Positions 27,476-36,267 of a stretch of DNA of 64,000 nucleotides are shown in pieces. Numbering within the stretch: the stretch's first letter is position 1; every line of letters begins with the position of its first letter. A model generated the notes under the pieces. It saw only the letters and a list, made by a program, of their open reading frames with translations, searched no databases and was not told where the DNA came from. Position numbers and translations under genes: made by a program. The stretch comes from Streptomyces sp. CB09001 (GTDB lineage: Bacteria > Actinomycetota > Actinomycetes > Streptomycetales > Streptomycetaceae). Where the stretch lies: contig NZ_CP026730.1 in assembly GCF_003369795.1 (NCBI RefSeq), forward strand, positions 6,439,001-6,503,000, given 5' to 3'.

Positions 27476-30400
27476 GTGCACAGAACCAGACTCAAAGGCA
27501 CCGGCACCACCAGGCGCCCCAGGCTTCGCACCACACTCGCCCTGTTCACCGGCCTGCTGCTGGCCGTGGGCACCCCGGCGACCGTCGCCGGCGCCCACCC
27601 CGGCCACCCGGAGCACGACGAGACGGCGGCCGCCGCCGAGGGACAGTTCCAGCAGGTACCGCTCGCCAAGGGCGAGCCCGAGATGGGCGAGCCGATGTCG
27701 CTCGCGGTGCTCCCGGACCGCAGCGTCCTGCATACCGCCCGCGACGGCACACTGCGCCTGACCGACCAGGGCGGCGTCACCAAGGTCGCCGGCAAGATCC
27801 CGGTCTACAACCACGACGAGGAGGGCCTGCAGGGCGTAGGCATCGACCCGGACTTCGAGAACAACCGGGCGATCTACCTCTACTACGCCCCGCCGCTCGA
27901 CACCCCCGCGGGCGACGCCCCGGAGAACGGCACCGCCGAGGACTTCAAGCCCTTCGACGGCGTCAACCGCCTCTCCCGCTTCGTCCTGAACGCCAACGGC
28001 ACGCTGGACATGGCCAGCGAGAAGAAGGTTCTCGACGTCGCGGCCTCCCGGGGCACCTGCTGTCACGTCGGCGGCGACATCGCCTTCGACGCCGAGGGCA
28101 ACCTCTACCTCTCCACCGGCGACGACACCAACCCGTTCGCCTCCGACGGCTACACGCCGATCGACGAGCGCGCGGACCGCAACCCGGCCTTCGACGCCCG
28201 CCGCAGCGCCGGCAACACCAACGACCTGCGCGGCAAGCTCCTGCGCATCAAGGTCGCCGAGGACGGCTCGTACACCATCCCGGAGGGCAACCTCTTCGAG
28301 CCCGGCACGGAGAAGACCCGGCCCGAGATCTACGCGATGGGCTTCCGCAACCCGTTCCGGATCAGCGTCGACAAGAAGACCGGCACGGTCTACGTCGGCG
28401 ACTACGGCCCCGACGCGGGCGCCGCCGACCCGAAGCGCGGCCCGGCCGGGCAGGTCGAGTTCGCCAAGGTCACCAAGGCCGCCAACTTCGGCTGGCCCTT
28501 CTGCACCGGTGACAACGACCCGTACGTCGACTACGACTTCGCCACCAAGACCTCCGGCGAGACCTTCGACTGCGCCGCCCCGAAGAACACCTCGCCGCAC
28601 AACACCGGCCTCACCGACCTGCCGCCCGCGCAGACCGCGTGGATCCCCTACGACGACGACTCCGTGCCCGAGTTCGGCAGCGGCTCCGAGTCCCCGATGG
28701 GCGGCCCGGTCTACCGCTACGACCCCGACCTCGACTCCAGCGTGAAGTTCCCCGAGGAGTACGACGGGGACTTCTTCGCCGGTGAGTTCGGCCGCCGCTG
28801 GATCAAGCGGATCGAGCAGACCGAGGACGGCGCGGTCTCCAAGATCAACGACTTCCCGTGGACCGGCACCCAGATCATGGACATGGAGTTCGGCCCCGAC
28901 GGCGCGCTCTACGTCCTGGACTACGGTCTGTCCTGGTTCCAGGGCGACAAGGACTCCGCCCTGTACCGGATCGAGAACGCCGCGGACGGCTTCTCGCCGA
29001 TCGCCGAGGTGAGCGCGAACAAGACCTCCGGCGCGGCCGGCCTGAAGGTCGCCTTCACCGCCACCGCCAAGGACGCCGACTCCCCGGACCTCACCTACGG
29101 CTGGGACTTCGGCGACGGCACCAAGGGCGAGGGCCTCACGCCCACCCACAAGTACAAGAAGGTCGGCACCTACACCGCGACCTTCACCGCCAAGGACCCC
29201 GAGGGCAACACCGGCAACGCCAGCGTCCGCATCGTCGTCGGCAACACCGAGCCCAAGGTGACGATCGAGACCCCCGGCAACGGCACCCTGCTCCCCATGG
29301 GACAGCCCATCCCGTTCAAGGTGAAGGTCACCGACCCCGAGGAGACGATCGACTGCTCCAAGGTCAAGGTCGCCTACAGCCTCGGCCACGACTCCCACGC
29401 CCACGAGCTGACCAGCGAGATGGGCTGTGAGGGCACCCTCAACCCGCCGCCGGGCGACGGCGGTCACGACCCCAACGCCAACATCTACGGCGTCGTCGGC
29501 GCCAGCTACACCGACGGTGGGGCCAACGGCCAGGAGGCCCTGACCGGCACCGCCCGCACCGTGATCCAGCCCCCGCACCGCCAGGCCGAGCACTTCACCG
29601 CTCAGCAGGGCGTGTCGCCCATCGACAAGACCGGCGCCAACGGCGGCAAGACCGTCGGCGACATCAACGACGGCGACTGGATCTCCTTCAGCCCCTACAA
29701 GTTCGACGGGCAGAAGAAGCTGACCGTACGGGCCTCCTCCGGCGGCGCCGGCGGCTATATCGAGGTCCGCACCGGCTCGCCCACCGGTCCGCTGCACGGT
29801 TCGGCGTACATCCCGCCGACCGGCAGCTGGGAGACCTTCCAGAACGTCGACGTGCCGCTGCGGGCCCTGCCCAAGAAGACCACCGACGTCTACCTGGTCT
29901 TCAAGGGCGGCGAGGGCGCGCTGTTCGACGTCGACGACTTCGAGTTCTCCACGGAGCCGTTCAAGGCCGGCAAGAAGGTCCTGGTCTTCTCCAAGACCGC
30001 GGGCTTCCGCCACGACTCCATCCCGGCCGGCATCGCCGCGCTGAAGGAGCTGGGCACCCCGGCCGGCATCTCGGTCACCGCGACCGAGGAGGCCGGACAG
30101 TTCACCACGGCCAACCTCGCCAAGTACGACGCGGTCGCCTTCCTGTCCACCACCGGTGACGTACTCAACGCCGATCAGCAGAAGGCGTTCGAGAACTACG
30201 TCAAGAACGGCGGCGGCTACATGGGCATCCACGCCGCCGCCGACACCGAGTACGACTGGGAGTTCTACGGCGGCCTCGTCGGCGCCTACTTCGACTCCCA
30301 CCCGGCCATCCAGAAGGCCACCGTCCGCGTCGAGGACCACGACCACCCGGCCACCGCGCACCTGGACGACGCCTGGGAGCGCACCGACGAGCTGTACAAC

Positions 30401-31192
30401 TACCGCACCAACCCGCGTGAGCAGGCCAAGGTCCTCGCCACCCTCGACGAGACCACCTACCAGGGCGGCAACATGAAGGGCGACCACCCGATCGCCTGGT
30501 GCCAGCCCTACGAGGGCGGCCGCGCCTTCTACACCGGCCTCGGCCACACCAAGGAGTCCTACGCGGACGAGGCCTTCCGCGGCCACCTGCTCGGCGGCAT
30601 GCAGTACGCCACCGGCCAGGTCAAGGCGGACTGCAAGCCGGCCAGGGGCTACCGGGACATCTTCAACGGCCAGACCCTGGAAGGCTGGAAGCAGGCCGGC
30701 CCCGGAAAGTTCAACGTCAAGGACGGCGTCCTGGAGTCCGAGGGCGGCATGGGCCTGCTCTGGTACCAGGCCAAGGAACTGAAGTCGTACTCCCTCAAGC
30801 TCGACTGGAAGATGCGGGGCGACGACAACTCCGGCGTCTTCGTGGGCTTCCCGGCCTCCGACGACCCCTGGTCCGCCGTCGACAAGGGCTACGAGATCCA
30901 GATCGACGCCACGGACGCCGTGGACCGCACCACCGGTGCGATCTACACCTTCAAGGCGGCGAACATCAAGGCCCGTGACCAGGTTCTGCGGCCGCCCGGC
31001 CAGTGGAACTCCTACGAGATCAAGGTCCGGGGCGAACGCCTCCAGGTGTTCCTCAACGGAGTCAAGATCAACGACTTCACCAACAAGGACCCCGAGCGGA
31101 GCCTGACCGACGGCTACATCGGCCTGCAGAACCACGGCGCCGACGACCAGGTCTCCTTCCGCGACATCCAGCTCAAGGAACTGCCCTCCTAG
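27476..31192 (+). CDS. Very large secreted protein: PQQ-type sugar dehydrogenase propeller, PKD, CBM, ThuA and DUF1080-like domains
   Basis: Exported protein of 1238 residues. After a long signal peptide (LRTTLALFTGLLLAVGTPATVAGA) come: a soluble glucose-dehydrogenase-type beta-propeller (about 45-500; GLQGVGIDPDF, NTNDLRGKLLRI, AMGFRNPFRI, YVGDYGPDAG); a PKD domain (about 510-590; YGWDFGDGT); a small Ig-like segment; a CBM6-like module (about 700-805; GDINDGDWISF); a ThuA domain (about 810-1030; KVLVFSKTAGFRHDSI, GGGYMGIHAAADTEYDWEFYGGLVG); and a C-terminal DUF1080/LamG-like domain (about 1045-1238; IFNGQTLEGWK, DDNSGVFVGFP, GQWNSYEIKVRG). DUF1080 proteins include 3-keto-glycoside hydrolases. 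GTG 27476 has GGAGGG five bases upstream. Probably oxidises and splits a sugar outside the cell for the ABC transporter. Confidence 0.88.
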   Translation: MHRTRLKGTGTTRRPRLRTTLALFTGLLLAVGTPATVAGAHPGHPEHDETAAAAEGQFQQVPLAKGEPEMGEPMSLAVLPDRSVLHTARDGTLRLTDQGGVTKVAGKIPVYNHDEEGLQGVGIDPDFENNRAIYLYYAPPLDTPAGDAPENGTAEDFKPFDGVNRLSRFVLNANGTLDMASEKKVLDVAASRGTCCHVGGDIAFDAEGNLYLSTGDDTNPFASDGYTPIDERADRNPAFDARRSAGNTNDLRGKLLRIKVAEDGSYTIPEGNLFEPGTEKTRPEIYAMGFRNPFRISVDKKTGTVYVGDYGPDAGAADPKRGPAGQVEFAKVTKAANFGWPFCTGDNDPYVDYDFATKTSGETFDCAAPKNTSPHNTGLTDLPPAQTAWIPYDDDSVPEFGSGSESPMGGPVYRYDPDLDSSVKFPEEYDGDFFAGEFGRRWIKRIEQTEDGAVSKINDFPWTGTQIMDMEFGPDGALYVLDYGLSWFQGDKDSALYRIENAADGFSPIAEVSANKTSGAAGLKVAFTATAKDADSPDLTYGWDFGDGTKGEGLTPTHKYKKVGTYTATFTAKDPEGNTGNASVRIVVGNTEPKVTIETPGNGTLLPMGQPIPFKVKVTDPEETIDCSKVKVAYSLGHDSHAHELTSEMGCEGTLNPPPGDGGHDPNANIYGVVGASYTDGGANGQEALTGTARTVIQPPHRQAEHFTAQQGVSPIDKTGANGGKTVGDINDGDWISFSPYKFDGQKKLTVRASSGGAGGYIEVRTGSPTGPLHGSAYIPPTGSWETFQNVDVPLRALPKKTTDVYLVFKGGEGALFDVDDFEFSTEPFKAGKKVLVFSKTAGFRHDSIPAGIAALKELGTPAGISVTATEEAGQFTTANLAKYDAVAFLSTTGDVLNADQQKAFENYVKNGGGYMGIHAAADTEYDWEFYGGLVGAYFDSHPAIQKATVRVEDHDHPATAHLDDAWERTDELYNYRTNPREQAKVLATLDETTYQGGNMKGDHPIAWCQPYEGGRAFYTGLGHTKESYADEAFRGHLLGGMQYATGQVKADCKPARGYRDIFNGQTLEGWKQAGPGKFNVKDGVLESEGGMGLLWYQAKELKSYSLKLDWKMRGDDNSGVFVGFPASDDPWSAVDKGYEIQIDATDAVDRTTGAIYTFKAANIKARDQVLRPPGQWNSYEIKVRGERLQVFLNGVKINDFTNKDPERSLTDGYIGLQNHGADDQVSFRDIQLKELPS

Positions 31193-31226
31193 GGCGAACC
31201 CGCCCCTGAGGGGGCGACCGGAACGG

Positions 31227-31260
31227 CGGCGGGCGGAGGACGCCGGACCTCCGCCCGCCG
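31227..31260. terminator. 13-bp hairpin after the ThuA-type gene
   Basis: CGGCGGGCGGAGG (31227-31239) and CCTCCGCCCGCCG (31248-31260) form a perfect stem with an eight-base loop, 34 bases after the stop. It separates this gene from the Ebo-like cluster. Confidence 0.8.
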
Positions 31261-31331
31261 TCACCCCGAACGGAACCCCCGGCCGTACCACCGCTCGTGT
31301 GTGCCCGACGCGCTCGACAAGGAGGCTGCCC

Positions 31332-32639
31332 ATGTCCGCGTCCCCCTCTGCTTCCTCCCGTGGCTCCCGTACCGGTGTCTGGCTGATCGGAGCCCGCGGC
31401 TCCGTCGCCACCACGGTGGTGGCGGGCTGCGCCGCCGTGACCGCGGGGCTGAACCCGCCGACCGGCATGGTCACCGAGACCCCCGACTTCGCCGACGCCG
31501 GACTCCCCGCCCTCCCGGCCCTCGTCTTCGGCGGTCACGACACCGTGGACTGCCCCCTGCCCAAGCGGGCCGAGGCCCTGGCCGCCGGTGGCGTGCTGCC
31601 GCACGGACTGCCCTCGGCCGTGCACGCGGAACTGGCCGCGGCCGACCGCGAGATCCGCCCCGGCGGCCCGCTGCCCGGCGACACCCGCGACGAGGAGGAG
31701 CTGATCGCCGCCTTCGCCGCGGACATCACCGACTTCGCGCGCCGCTCGGGTGTGGACCGGACGGTGGTCGTGAACGTCGCCTCCACCGAACCCGCGCCCA
31801 GTGGTGGCGCCCTGCCCGCCAGCTCGCTGTACGCCGCCGCCGCCCTCCGCGCCGGCTGCCCGTACGTCAACTTCACGCCGTCGACCGGCCTGCACCACCC
31901 GGCGCTGTCCGCACCGGCGGAAGCGAGCGGCCTGCCCCACGCCGGCCGCGACGGCAAGACCGGGCAGACCCTGTTGCGCTCGGTGCTCGGCCCGATGTTC
32001 GCGCAACGGGCGCTGGCGGTGCGTGCCTGGTCGGGCACGAACCTGCTGGGCGGCGGCGACGGCGCGGCGCTGGCCGACCCGGCCGCCGCCGCGGCGAAGA
32101 ACGCCGGCAAGGAGCGCGTCCTGGCCGACACCCTCGGCGCCCCCGTCGAGGGCGAGGTCCACATCGACGACGTGCCCGCCCTCGGCGACTGGAAGACCGC
32201 CTGGGACCACATCGCCTTCGACGGCTTCCTCGGCGCCCGCATGTTCCTCCAGACCACCTGGCAGGGCTGCGACTCGTCCCTGGCCGCGCCGCTCGTCCTG
32301 GACCTGGCCCGTCTGGTCGCCCGCGCCCACCAGCGGGGCCTGTCCGGCCCCCTGGGTGAACTGGGCTTCTTCTTCAAGGACCCGGTGGGGGACGGACCGT
32401 CGTCCCTGGCCGAGCAGTACGGGGAGCTGAAACGCTTCGCCGGACGGCTGCGGGACGACGCTGACCGCGCCCCCGGCGACGGGGAGGGCCGCGAGGGCGG
32501 GCAGAACGGTGCCGCCGGGGAGAACGGTCCCGACAGGGAGAACGGTCCCGTCAGGGAGAACGGTCCCGACAGGGAGGACGGTGACGCCGTTGCCGTCCGG
32601 TCCGACGGCCGCGGTGTCGAAGGCGGGGCCGGGCGATGA
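31332..32639 (+). CDS. Inositol-3-phosphate-synthase-like sugar phosphate cyclase, first gene of the Ebo-like cluster
   Basis: Protein of 435 residues in the myo-inositol-phosphate synthase family, which turns glucose 6-phosphate into inositol phosphate with bound NAD. The Rossmann motif GVWLIGARGSVATTVVAG is at about residues 14-31; VVVNVASTEPAPSG, YVNFTPSTGLHHPAL, GRDGKTGQTLLRSVL and the conserved AWSGTNLLGGGDGAAL follow, and AWDHIAFDGFLG closes the catalytic part. ATG 31332 has AAGGAGG upstream. The last 45 residues are a hydrophilic tail with six-residue repeats (ENGPDR). Its stop overlaps the UbiA gene start (ATGA). It replaces the EboD cyclase of other ebo clusters; the real substrate is unknown. 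Confidence 0.85.
   Translation: MSASPSASSRGSRTGVWLIGARGSVATTVVAGCAAVTAGLNPPTGMVTETPDFADAGLPALPALVFGGHDTVDCPLPKRAEALAAGGVLPHGLPSAVHAELAAADREIRPGGPLPGDTRDEEELIAAFAADITDFARRSGVDRTVVVNVASTEPAPSGGALPASSLYAAAALRAGCPYVNFTPSTGLHHPALSAPAEASGLPHAGRDGKTGQTLLRSVLGPMFAQRALAVRAWSGTNLLGGGDGAALADPAAAAAKNAGKERVLADTLGAPVEGEVHIDDVPALGDWKTAWDHIAFDGFLGARMFLQTTWQGCDSSLAAPLVLDLARLVARAHQRGLSGPLGELGFFFKDPVGDGPSSLAEQYGELKRFAGRLRDDADRAPGDGEGREGGQNGAAGENGPDRENGPVRENGPDREDGDAVAVRSDGRGVEGGAGR
32519..32582. repeat. 18-bp tandem repeat at the 3' end of the cyclase gene
   Basis: Three copies of an 18-bp unit (GGAGAACGGTCCCGACAG, with one base change in copy two) and a partial fourth. In frame they encode ENGPDR, ENGPVR, ENGPDR, EDGD. 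The repeat lies in the disordered C-terminal tail, outside the catalytic fold. Confidence 0.85.
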
Positions 32640-33727
32640 GCCGCGCCGTCGCCGCGGCGCGGGACGCGGCCGCTCCGTCGGGAGCCCCGGCCGCGTCGTC
32701 GGGGACGCCGGCCGGAGCGTCGGCGGTGCCGGGAGCGGCCTCCGGGGCCATCGGGCCGCCACTCGCGACCGCCGCAGCGTCCCCTCGGGCCGCCCGCCTC
32801 GGCGCCTGGGCCGAACTGCTCCGGCTGCCCGCCCTGTTCACCGTCCCCGGCGACGCCCTGGCCGGCGCGGCGGCGGCCGGTGCGCGCCCCGGGCCCCGCA
32901 GCCTGCTCGCCATCGGCTCCTCCCTGTGCCTGTACGAGGCCGGCATGGCGCTCAACGACTGGGCCGACCGCGCGGAGGACGCCGCGGAGCGCCCGCACCG
33001 CCCCCTCCCCTCCGGCCGTATCCGCCCCGCCGCCGCCCTCACCGCCGCCGGGGTCCTCACCGGCGCGGGCCTGGCGCTGGCGGTCGGTGCGGGACGACCC
33101 GCGCTCGCGGTCGCTGCGCCGCTGGCGGCCACCGTCTGGGCCTACGACCTCGCCCTGAAGCACACCCCGGCCGGACCCGCGGCCATGGCGGCGGCCCGCG
33201 GACTGGACCTGCTCCTGGGCGCTGCCGCCACCGGCGGGGGCACCCGTGCCGCGCTGCCCTCGGCCGCGCTGCTCGGCAGTCACACCCTCGCGGTCACGGC
33301 CGTCTCCCGCCGGGAGACCACCGGCGGTTCCGTCCTGGCTCCGCTGGCCGCCCTCGCGACGACGGGGGCGCTGACCGGCCTGGTCGTCCGCCGTCGCACC
33401 CGACTCCCGGCAGGCCGGCGGGCAGCAGCCGCCCCCGGCCTGTCGGGCTCCACCCCGGCCCCCACCGTCACCGACGCCCTCACGGCCGCCCTGGGCGCCG
33501 CCTACGCCGCGACGGCCGCCCGCCCCTACTTCCACGCCGCGCTCAACCCCTCACCCCCGCTCACCCAACGCGCCGTGGGCGGCGGCATCCGGGCCACGAT
33601 CCCGCTCCAGGCCGCGCTCGCCGCCCGATCCGGCGCGAGCGGCACGTCCCTCCTGGTCGCGGCCCTTGCCCCGGCCGGCCGGTGGTTCGCGAAACGGGCC
33701 GCCATGAGGAAGGTGAGCATCACGTGA
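32636..33727 (+). CDS. eboC: UbiA-family prenyltransferase (EboC-like)
   Basis: Integral membrane prenyltransferase of 363 residues. It has the magnesium/diphosphate motif NDWADRAEDAAERPHRPLPSG (the N-D-x2-D-x3-D pattern ending in the family's R-P-L-P-S-G) after the first helices, and about eight further hydrophobic segments. The second Asp-rich loop is reduced to YDLALKHTPAGP. The N-terminal 45 residues are Ala/Pro-rich and probably disordered. ATG 32636 and the following GTG 33724 are stop/start overlaps, so the cluster is translationally coupled. UbiA enzymes join a polyprenyl chain to a ring or polar acceptor; in ebo clusters the acceptor is unknown. Confidence 0.87.
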   Translation: MSRAVAAARDAAAPSGAPAASSGTPAGASAVPGAASGAIGPPLATAAASPRAARLGAWAELLRLPALFTVPGDALAGAAAAGARPGPRSLLAIGSSLCLYEAGMALNDWADRAEDAAERPHRPLPSGRIRPAAALTAAGVLTGAGLALAVGAGRPALAVAAPLAATVWAYDLALKHTPAGPAAMAAARGLDLLLGAAATGGGTRAALPSAALLGSHTLAVTAVSRRETTGGSVLAPLAALATTGALTGLVVRRRTRLPAGRRAAAAPGLSGSTPAPTVTDALTAALGAAYAATAARPYFHAALNPSPPLTQRAVGGGIRATIPLQAALAARSGASGTSLLVAALAPAGRWFAKRAAMRKVSIT

Positions 33728-34665
33728 GCCGGAACCCGCATCAGGGACCGGACGAGGCCGGAGACGGTCCCGCCACCCACCCGCTCCGCTTCGGCTACGG
33801 CACCAACGGCCTCGCCGACCTCCGCCTCGACGACGCCCTCGCCCTGCTCGCCGACCTCGGGTACGACGGCGTCGGCCTGACCCTCGACCACATGCACCTC
33901 GACCCGCTCGCCGACGACCTCACCGCCCGCACCCGCCGCCTCGCCCGGCGGCTGGACGCGCTCGGTCTGGGCGTCACCGTGGAGACCGGCGCCCGCTACG
34001 TGCTCGACCCGCGCCGCAAGCACGGCCCCTCCCTGCTCGACCCCGACCCGGAGGACCGCGCCCGCCGTACCGACCTCCTGGTGCGCGCCGTCGACGTGGC
34101 CGCCGACCTCGGGGCCCACGCCGTGCACTGCTTCAGCGGGGTCACCCCGGTGGGCACGGACGCGGACACGGCGTGGAAGAGGCTGGCCGAGGCACTCGCC
34201 CCGGTCCTGGACGCCGCCGCCACCGCGGGTATCCCCCTCGCGGTGGAGCCCGAACCGGGGCACCTGCTCGCCACCCTCGCCGACTTCCACACCCTGCGCC
34301 GCACCCTCGGCGATCCCGAACACCTCGGACTCACCCTGGACATCGGGCACTGCCAGTGCCTCGAACCACTCCCTCCCGCCGACTGCGTGCGCGCCGCCGC
34401 CCCCTGGCTGCGCCACGTGCAGATCGAGGACATGCGCCGCGGCGTCCACGAACACCTCCCCTTCGGTGACGGCGAGATCGACTTCCCGCCCGTCCTCGAG
34501 GCCCTCGCCGCCACCGGCTACCAGGGCCTGACCGTCGTCGAACTGCCCCGCCACTCCCACGCGGGACCCCACTTCGCCGAACGCTCCCTCCCGTTCCTGC
34601 GCCGCGCCGCACCGGCGCCGCCACCCCGCACCAACCGCTCGGGCGAGCCCTCCGCCACCCACTGA
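33724..34665 (+). CDS. Sugar phosphate isomerase/epimerase-like TIM barrel in the Ebo-like cluster
   Basis: Protein of 313 residues with a xylose-isomerase-type barrel: RFGYGTNGLADLRLDDALALLADLGYDGVGLTLDH at the start, then LDALGLGVTVETGARY, the metal-site Glu of PLAVEPEPGHLL, LGLTLDIGHCQC, HVQIEDMRRGVHEHLPFGDGEIDF and TVVELPRHSH. GTG 33724 overlaps the UbiA stop. Presumably isomerises or epimerises the sugar- or cyclitol-derived intermediate of the cluster. The C-terminal tail is Pro-rich. Confidence 0.85.
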   Translation: MSRNPHQGPDEAGDGPATHPLRFGYGTNGLADLRLDDALALLADLGYDGVGLTLDHMHLDPLADDLTARTRRLARRLDALGLGVTVETGARYVLDPRRKHGPSLLDPDPEDRARRTDLLVRAVDVAADLGAHAVHCFSGVTPVGTDADTAWKRLAEALAPVLDAAATAGIPLAVEPEPGHLLATLADFHTLRRTLGDPEHLGLTLDIGHCQCLEPLPPADCVRAAAPWLRHVQIEDMRRGVHEHLPFGDGEIDFPPVLEALAATGYQGLTVVELPRHSHAGPHFAERSLPFLRRAAPAPPPRTNRSGEPSATH

Positions 34666-34678
34666 AGGGAGCCACACC

Positions 34679-35416
34679 ATGACGCAGCCGCACGCCGCCC
34701 ACGTCACCCCCGACACCCAGGACGCGGACGGCACCCCCGACGGGCAGGACCCTCAGGGCACCACCCCCGCCCACGTCCCGCCCGCCGACCTGCGCGCGAG
34801 CCTCGCCACCCGGCTCGGCGGATCCGCCCGGGCGTGGCTGGACCAGGCCCTCGACGAGGCCGCCGCCCACCCCGGCACCCACGGCCCCATCTCGGTGTGG
34901 GAACTGCGCCTCGCCGAGGCAGGCCGCCGCTGCGGGCCCGCCCACGCCGACGCCGCCCGCGTCCTCGTCCTGCACGCCGCCCGCGCCGACACCGAGGCCC
35001 TGACCCGGGTGTACTCCCAGGGCACCGCCGACGAACGCCGCGCCGTCCTGCACGCCCTGCCCCACCTCGTGCCGGGCCCGGACGCCCTTCCGCTCGTCGA
35101 GGATGCCCTGCGCACCAACGACACCCGGCTCGTCGCCGCCGCCCTCGGCCCGTACGCCGCCCGGCACCTCGACGCCCACCAGTGGCGGCACGCCGTGCTG
35201 AAGTGCCTGTTCACGGGTGTCCCCGTCGACAGCGTGGCGGACCTCGCCCGCCGGGCCCACGGAGACGACGAACTCGCCCGGATGCTCGCCGACTACGCCG
35301 CCGAACGCACCGCCGCGGACCGCACCGTCCCCGAAGACCTGCACCGCGTCCTGGCCCTGACCGAGTCCGGACGCCCCGCGCCCGGCACGGCCGACCCCCA
35401 CGGCAAGGAGTCCTGA
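34679..35416 (+). CDS. eboA: EboA-domain protein
   Basis: Protein of 245 residues without recognised catalytic motifs. After a disordered start come helix-rich segments (ARAWLDQALDEAAAHPG, VYSQGTADERRAVLHALPHL, VPGPDALPLVEDALRTNDTRLVAAALGPYAARHLDAHQWRHAVLKCLFTGVP) that match my memory of EboA, the marker protein of ebo clusters: alpha-solenoid-like, with the late YAARHLD...WRHAVLKCLF...P stretch highly conserved. ATG 34679 has GAAGGGAG upstream. Function unknown; its stop overlaps the next start (TGATG). Confidence 0.8.
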   Translation: MTQPHAAHVTPDTQDADGTPDGQDPQGTTPAHVPPADLRASLATRLGGSARAWLDQALDEAAAHPGTHGPISVWELRLAEAGRRCGPAHADAARVLVLHAARADTEALTRVYSQGTADERRAVLHALPHLVPGPDALPLVEDALRTNDTRLVAAALGPYAARHLDAHQWRHAVLKCLFTGVPVDSVADLARRAHGDDELARMLADYAAERTAADRTVPEDLHRVLALTESGRPAPGTADPHGKES

Positions 35417-36264
35417 TGCGCATCTTCGACCCCCACATCCACATGACCTCCCGGACCACCGACGACTACGAGGCCATGTACGCGGCAGGCGTCCGCGCCC
35501 TCGTCGAGCCGTCCTTCTGGCTGGGCCAGCCCCGTACCTCGCCCGACTCCTTCCGCGACTACTTCGACGCCCTGCTCGGCTGGGAACCCTTCCGCGCCGC
35601 CCAGTACGGCATCGCCCACCACTGCACCATCGCGCTGAACCCCAAGGAGGCCAACGACCCCCGCTGCCTGCCCGTCCTCGACGAGCTGCCCCGCTATCTC
35701 GTCAAGGACCGGGTGGTGGCGGTCGGCGAGATCGGCTACGACTCGATGACGCCCGCCGAGGACACCGCCCTGGCCACCCAGCTCCAGCTCGCCGCCGACC
35801 ACGGCCTGCCCGCCCTCGTGCACACCCCCCACCGCGACAAGCTGGCCGGCCTGCGCCGCACCCTGGACGCGGTCCGGGAATCGGCGCTGCCGACGGAGCG
35901 GGTCCTGGTCGACCACCTCAACGAGACCACCGTGAAGGAAGCCAAGGACTCGGGCGCCTGGCTCGGCTTCTCCGTCTATCCGGACACCAAGATGGACGAG
36001 GCCCGGATGGTCGCCCTGCTGCGCGAGTACGGCCCGGAGCAGGTCCTGGTGAACTCCGCCGCCGACTGGGGCAGGAGCGACCCGCTCAAGACCCGCAAGG
36101 TCGGCGACCTGATGCTCGCCGAGGGCTTCGGCGAGGACGACGTGGACCGGGTGCTGTGGCGCAACCCCGTCGCCTTCTACGGCCTCAGCGGACGGCTGGA
36201 ACTCGACGTGGCCTCCGGGAACGCCACGCACGAGGGCAACTCCATCCTGCGCGGCGGGGAGTGA
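35416..36264 (+). CDS. eboB: TatD-family metal-dependent hydrolase (EboB-like)
   Basis: Metal-dependent hydrolase of 282 residues with a TIM barrel. It opens with MRIFDPHIHMTSRTTDDYEAM, where the HxH pair is the metal site. The metal-bridging Glu is in VAVGEIGYDSMT, further ligands are in LVHTPHRDK and LVDHLNETT, and the last Asp is in VNSAADWG. Ordinary TatD proteins act on nucleic acids; the ebo version groups apart and acts on an unknown small molecule. Start overlaps EboA; the EboE gene begins four bases after its stop. Confidence 0.87.
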   Translation: MRIFDPHIHMTSRTTDDYEAMYAAGVRALVEPSFWLGQPRTSPDSFRDYFDALLGWEPFRAAQYGIAHHCTIALNPKEANDPRCLPVLDELPRYLVKDRVVAVGEIGYDSMTPAEDTALATQLQLAADHGLPALVHTPHRDKLAGLRRTLDAVRESALPTERVLVDHLNETTVKEAKDSGAWLGFSVYPDTKMDEARMVALLREYGPEQVLVNSAADWGRSDPLKTRKVGDLMLAEGFGEDDVDRVLWRNPVAFYGLSGRLELDVASGNATHEGNSILRGGE

Positions 36265-36267
36265 GCG

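Noticed and set aside
27074..31474. Minus-strand open frame of more than 1400 residues opposite the ThuA-type gene, and similar long frames opposite the acyl-CoA ligase (559-2358) and GH3 genes
   Set aside because: High-GC DNA leaves long stop-free frames opposite real genes. These translations lack domains, and the opposite strand encodes clear protein families.
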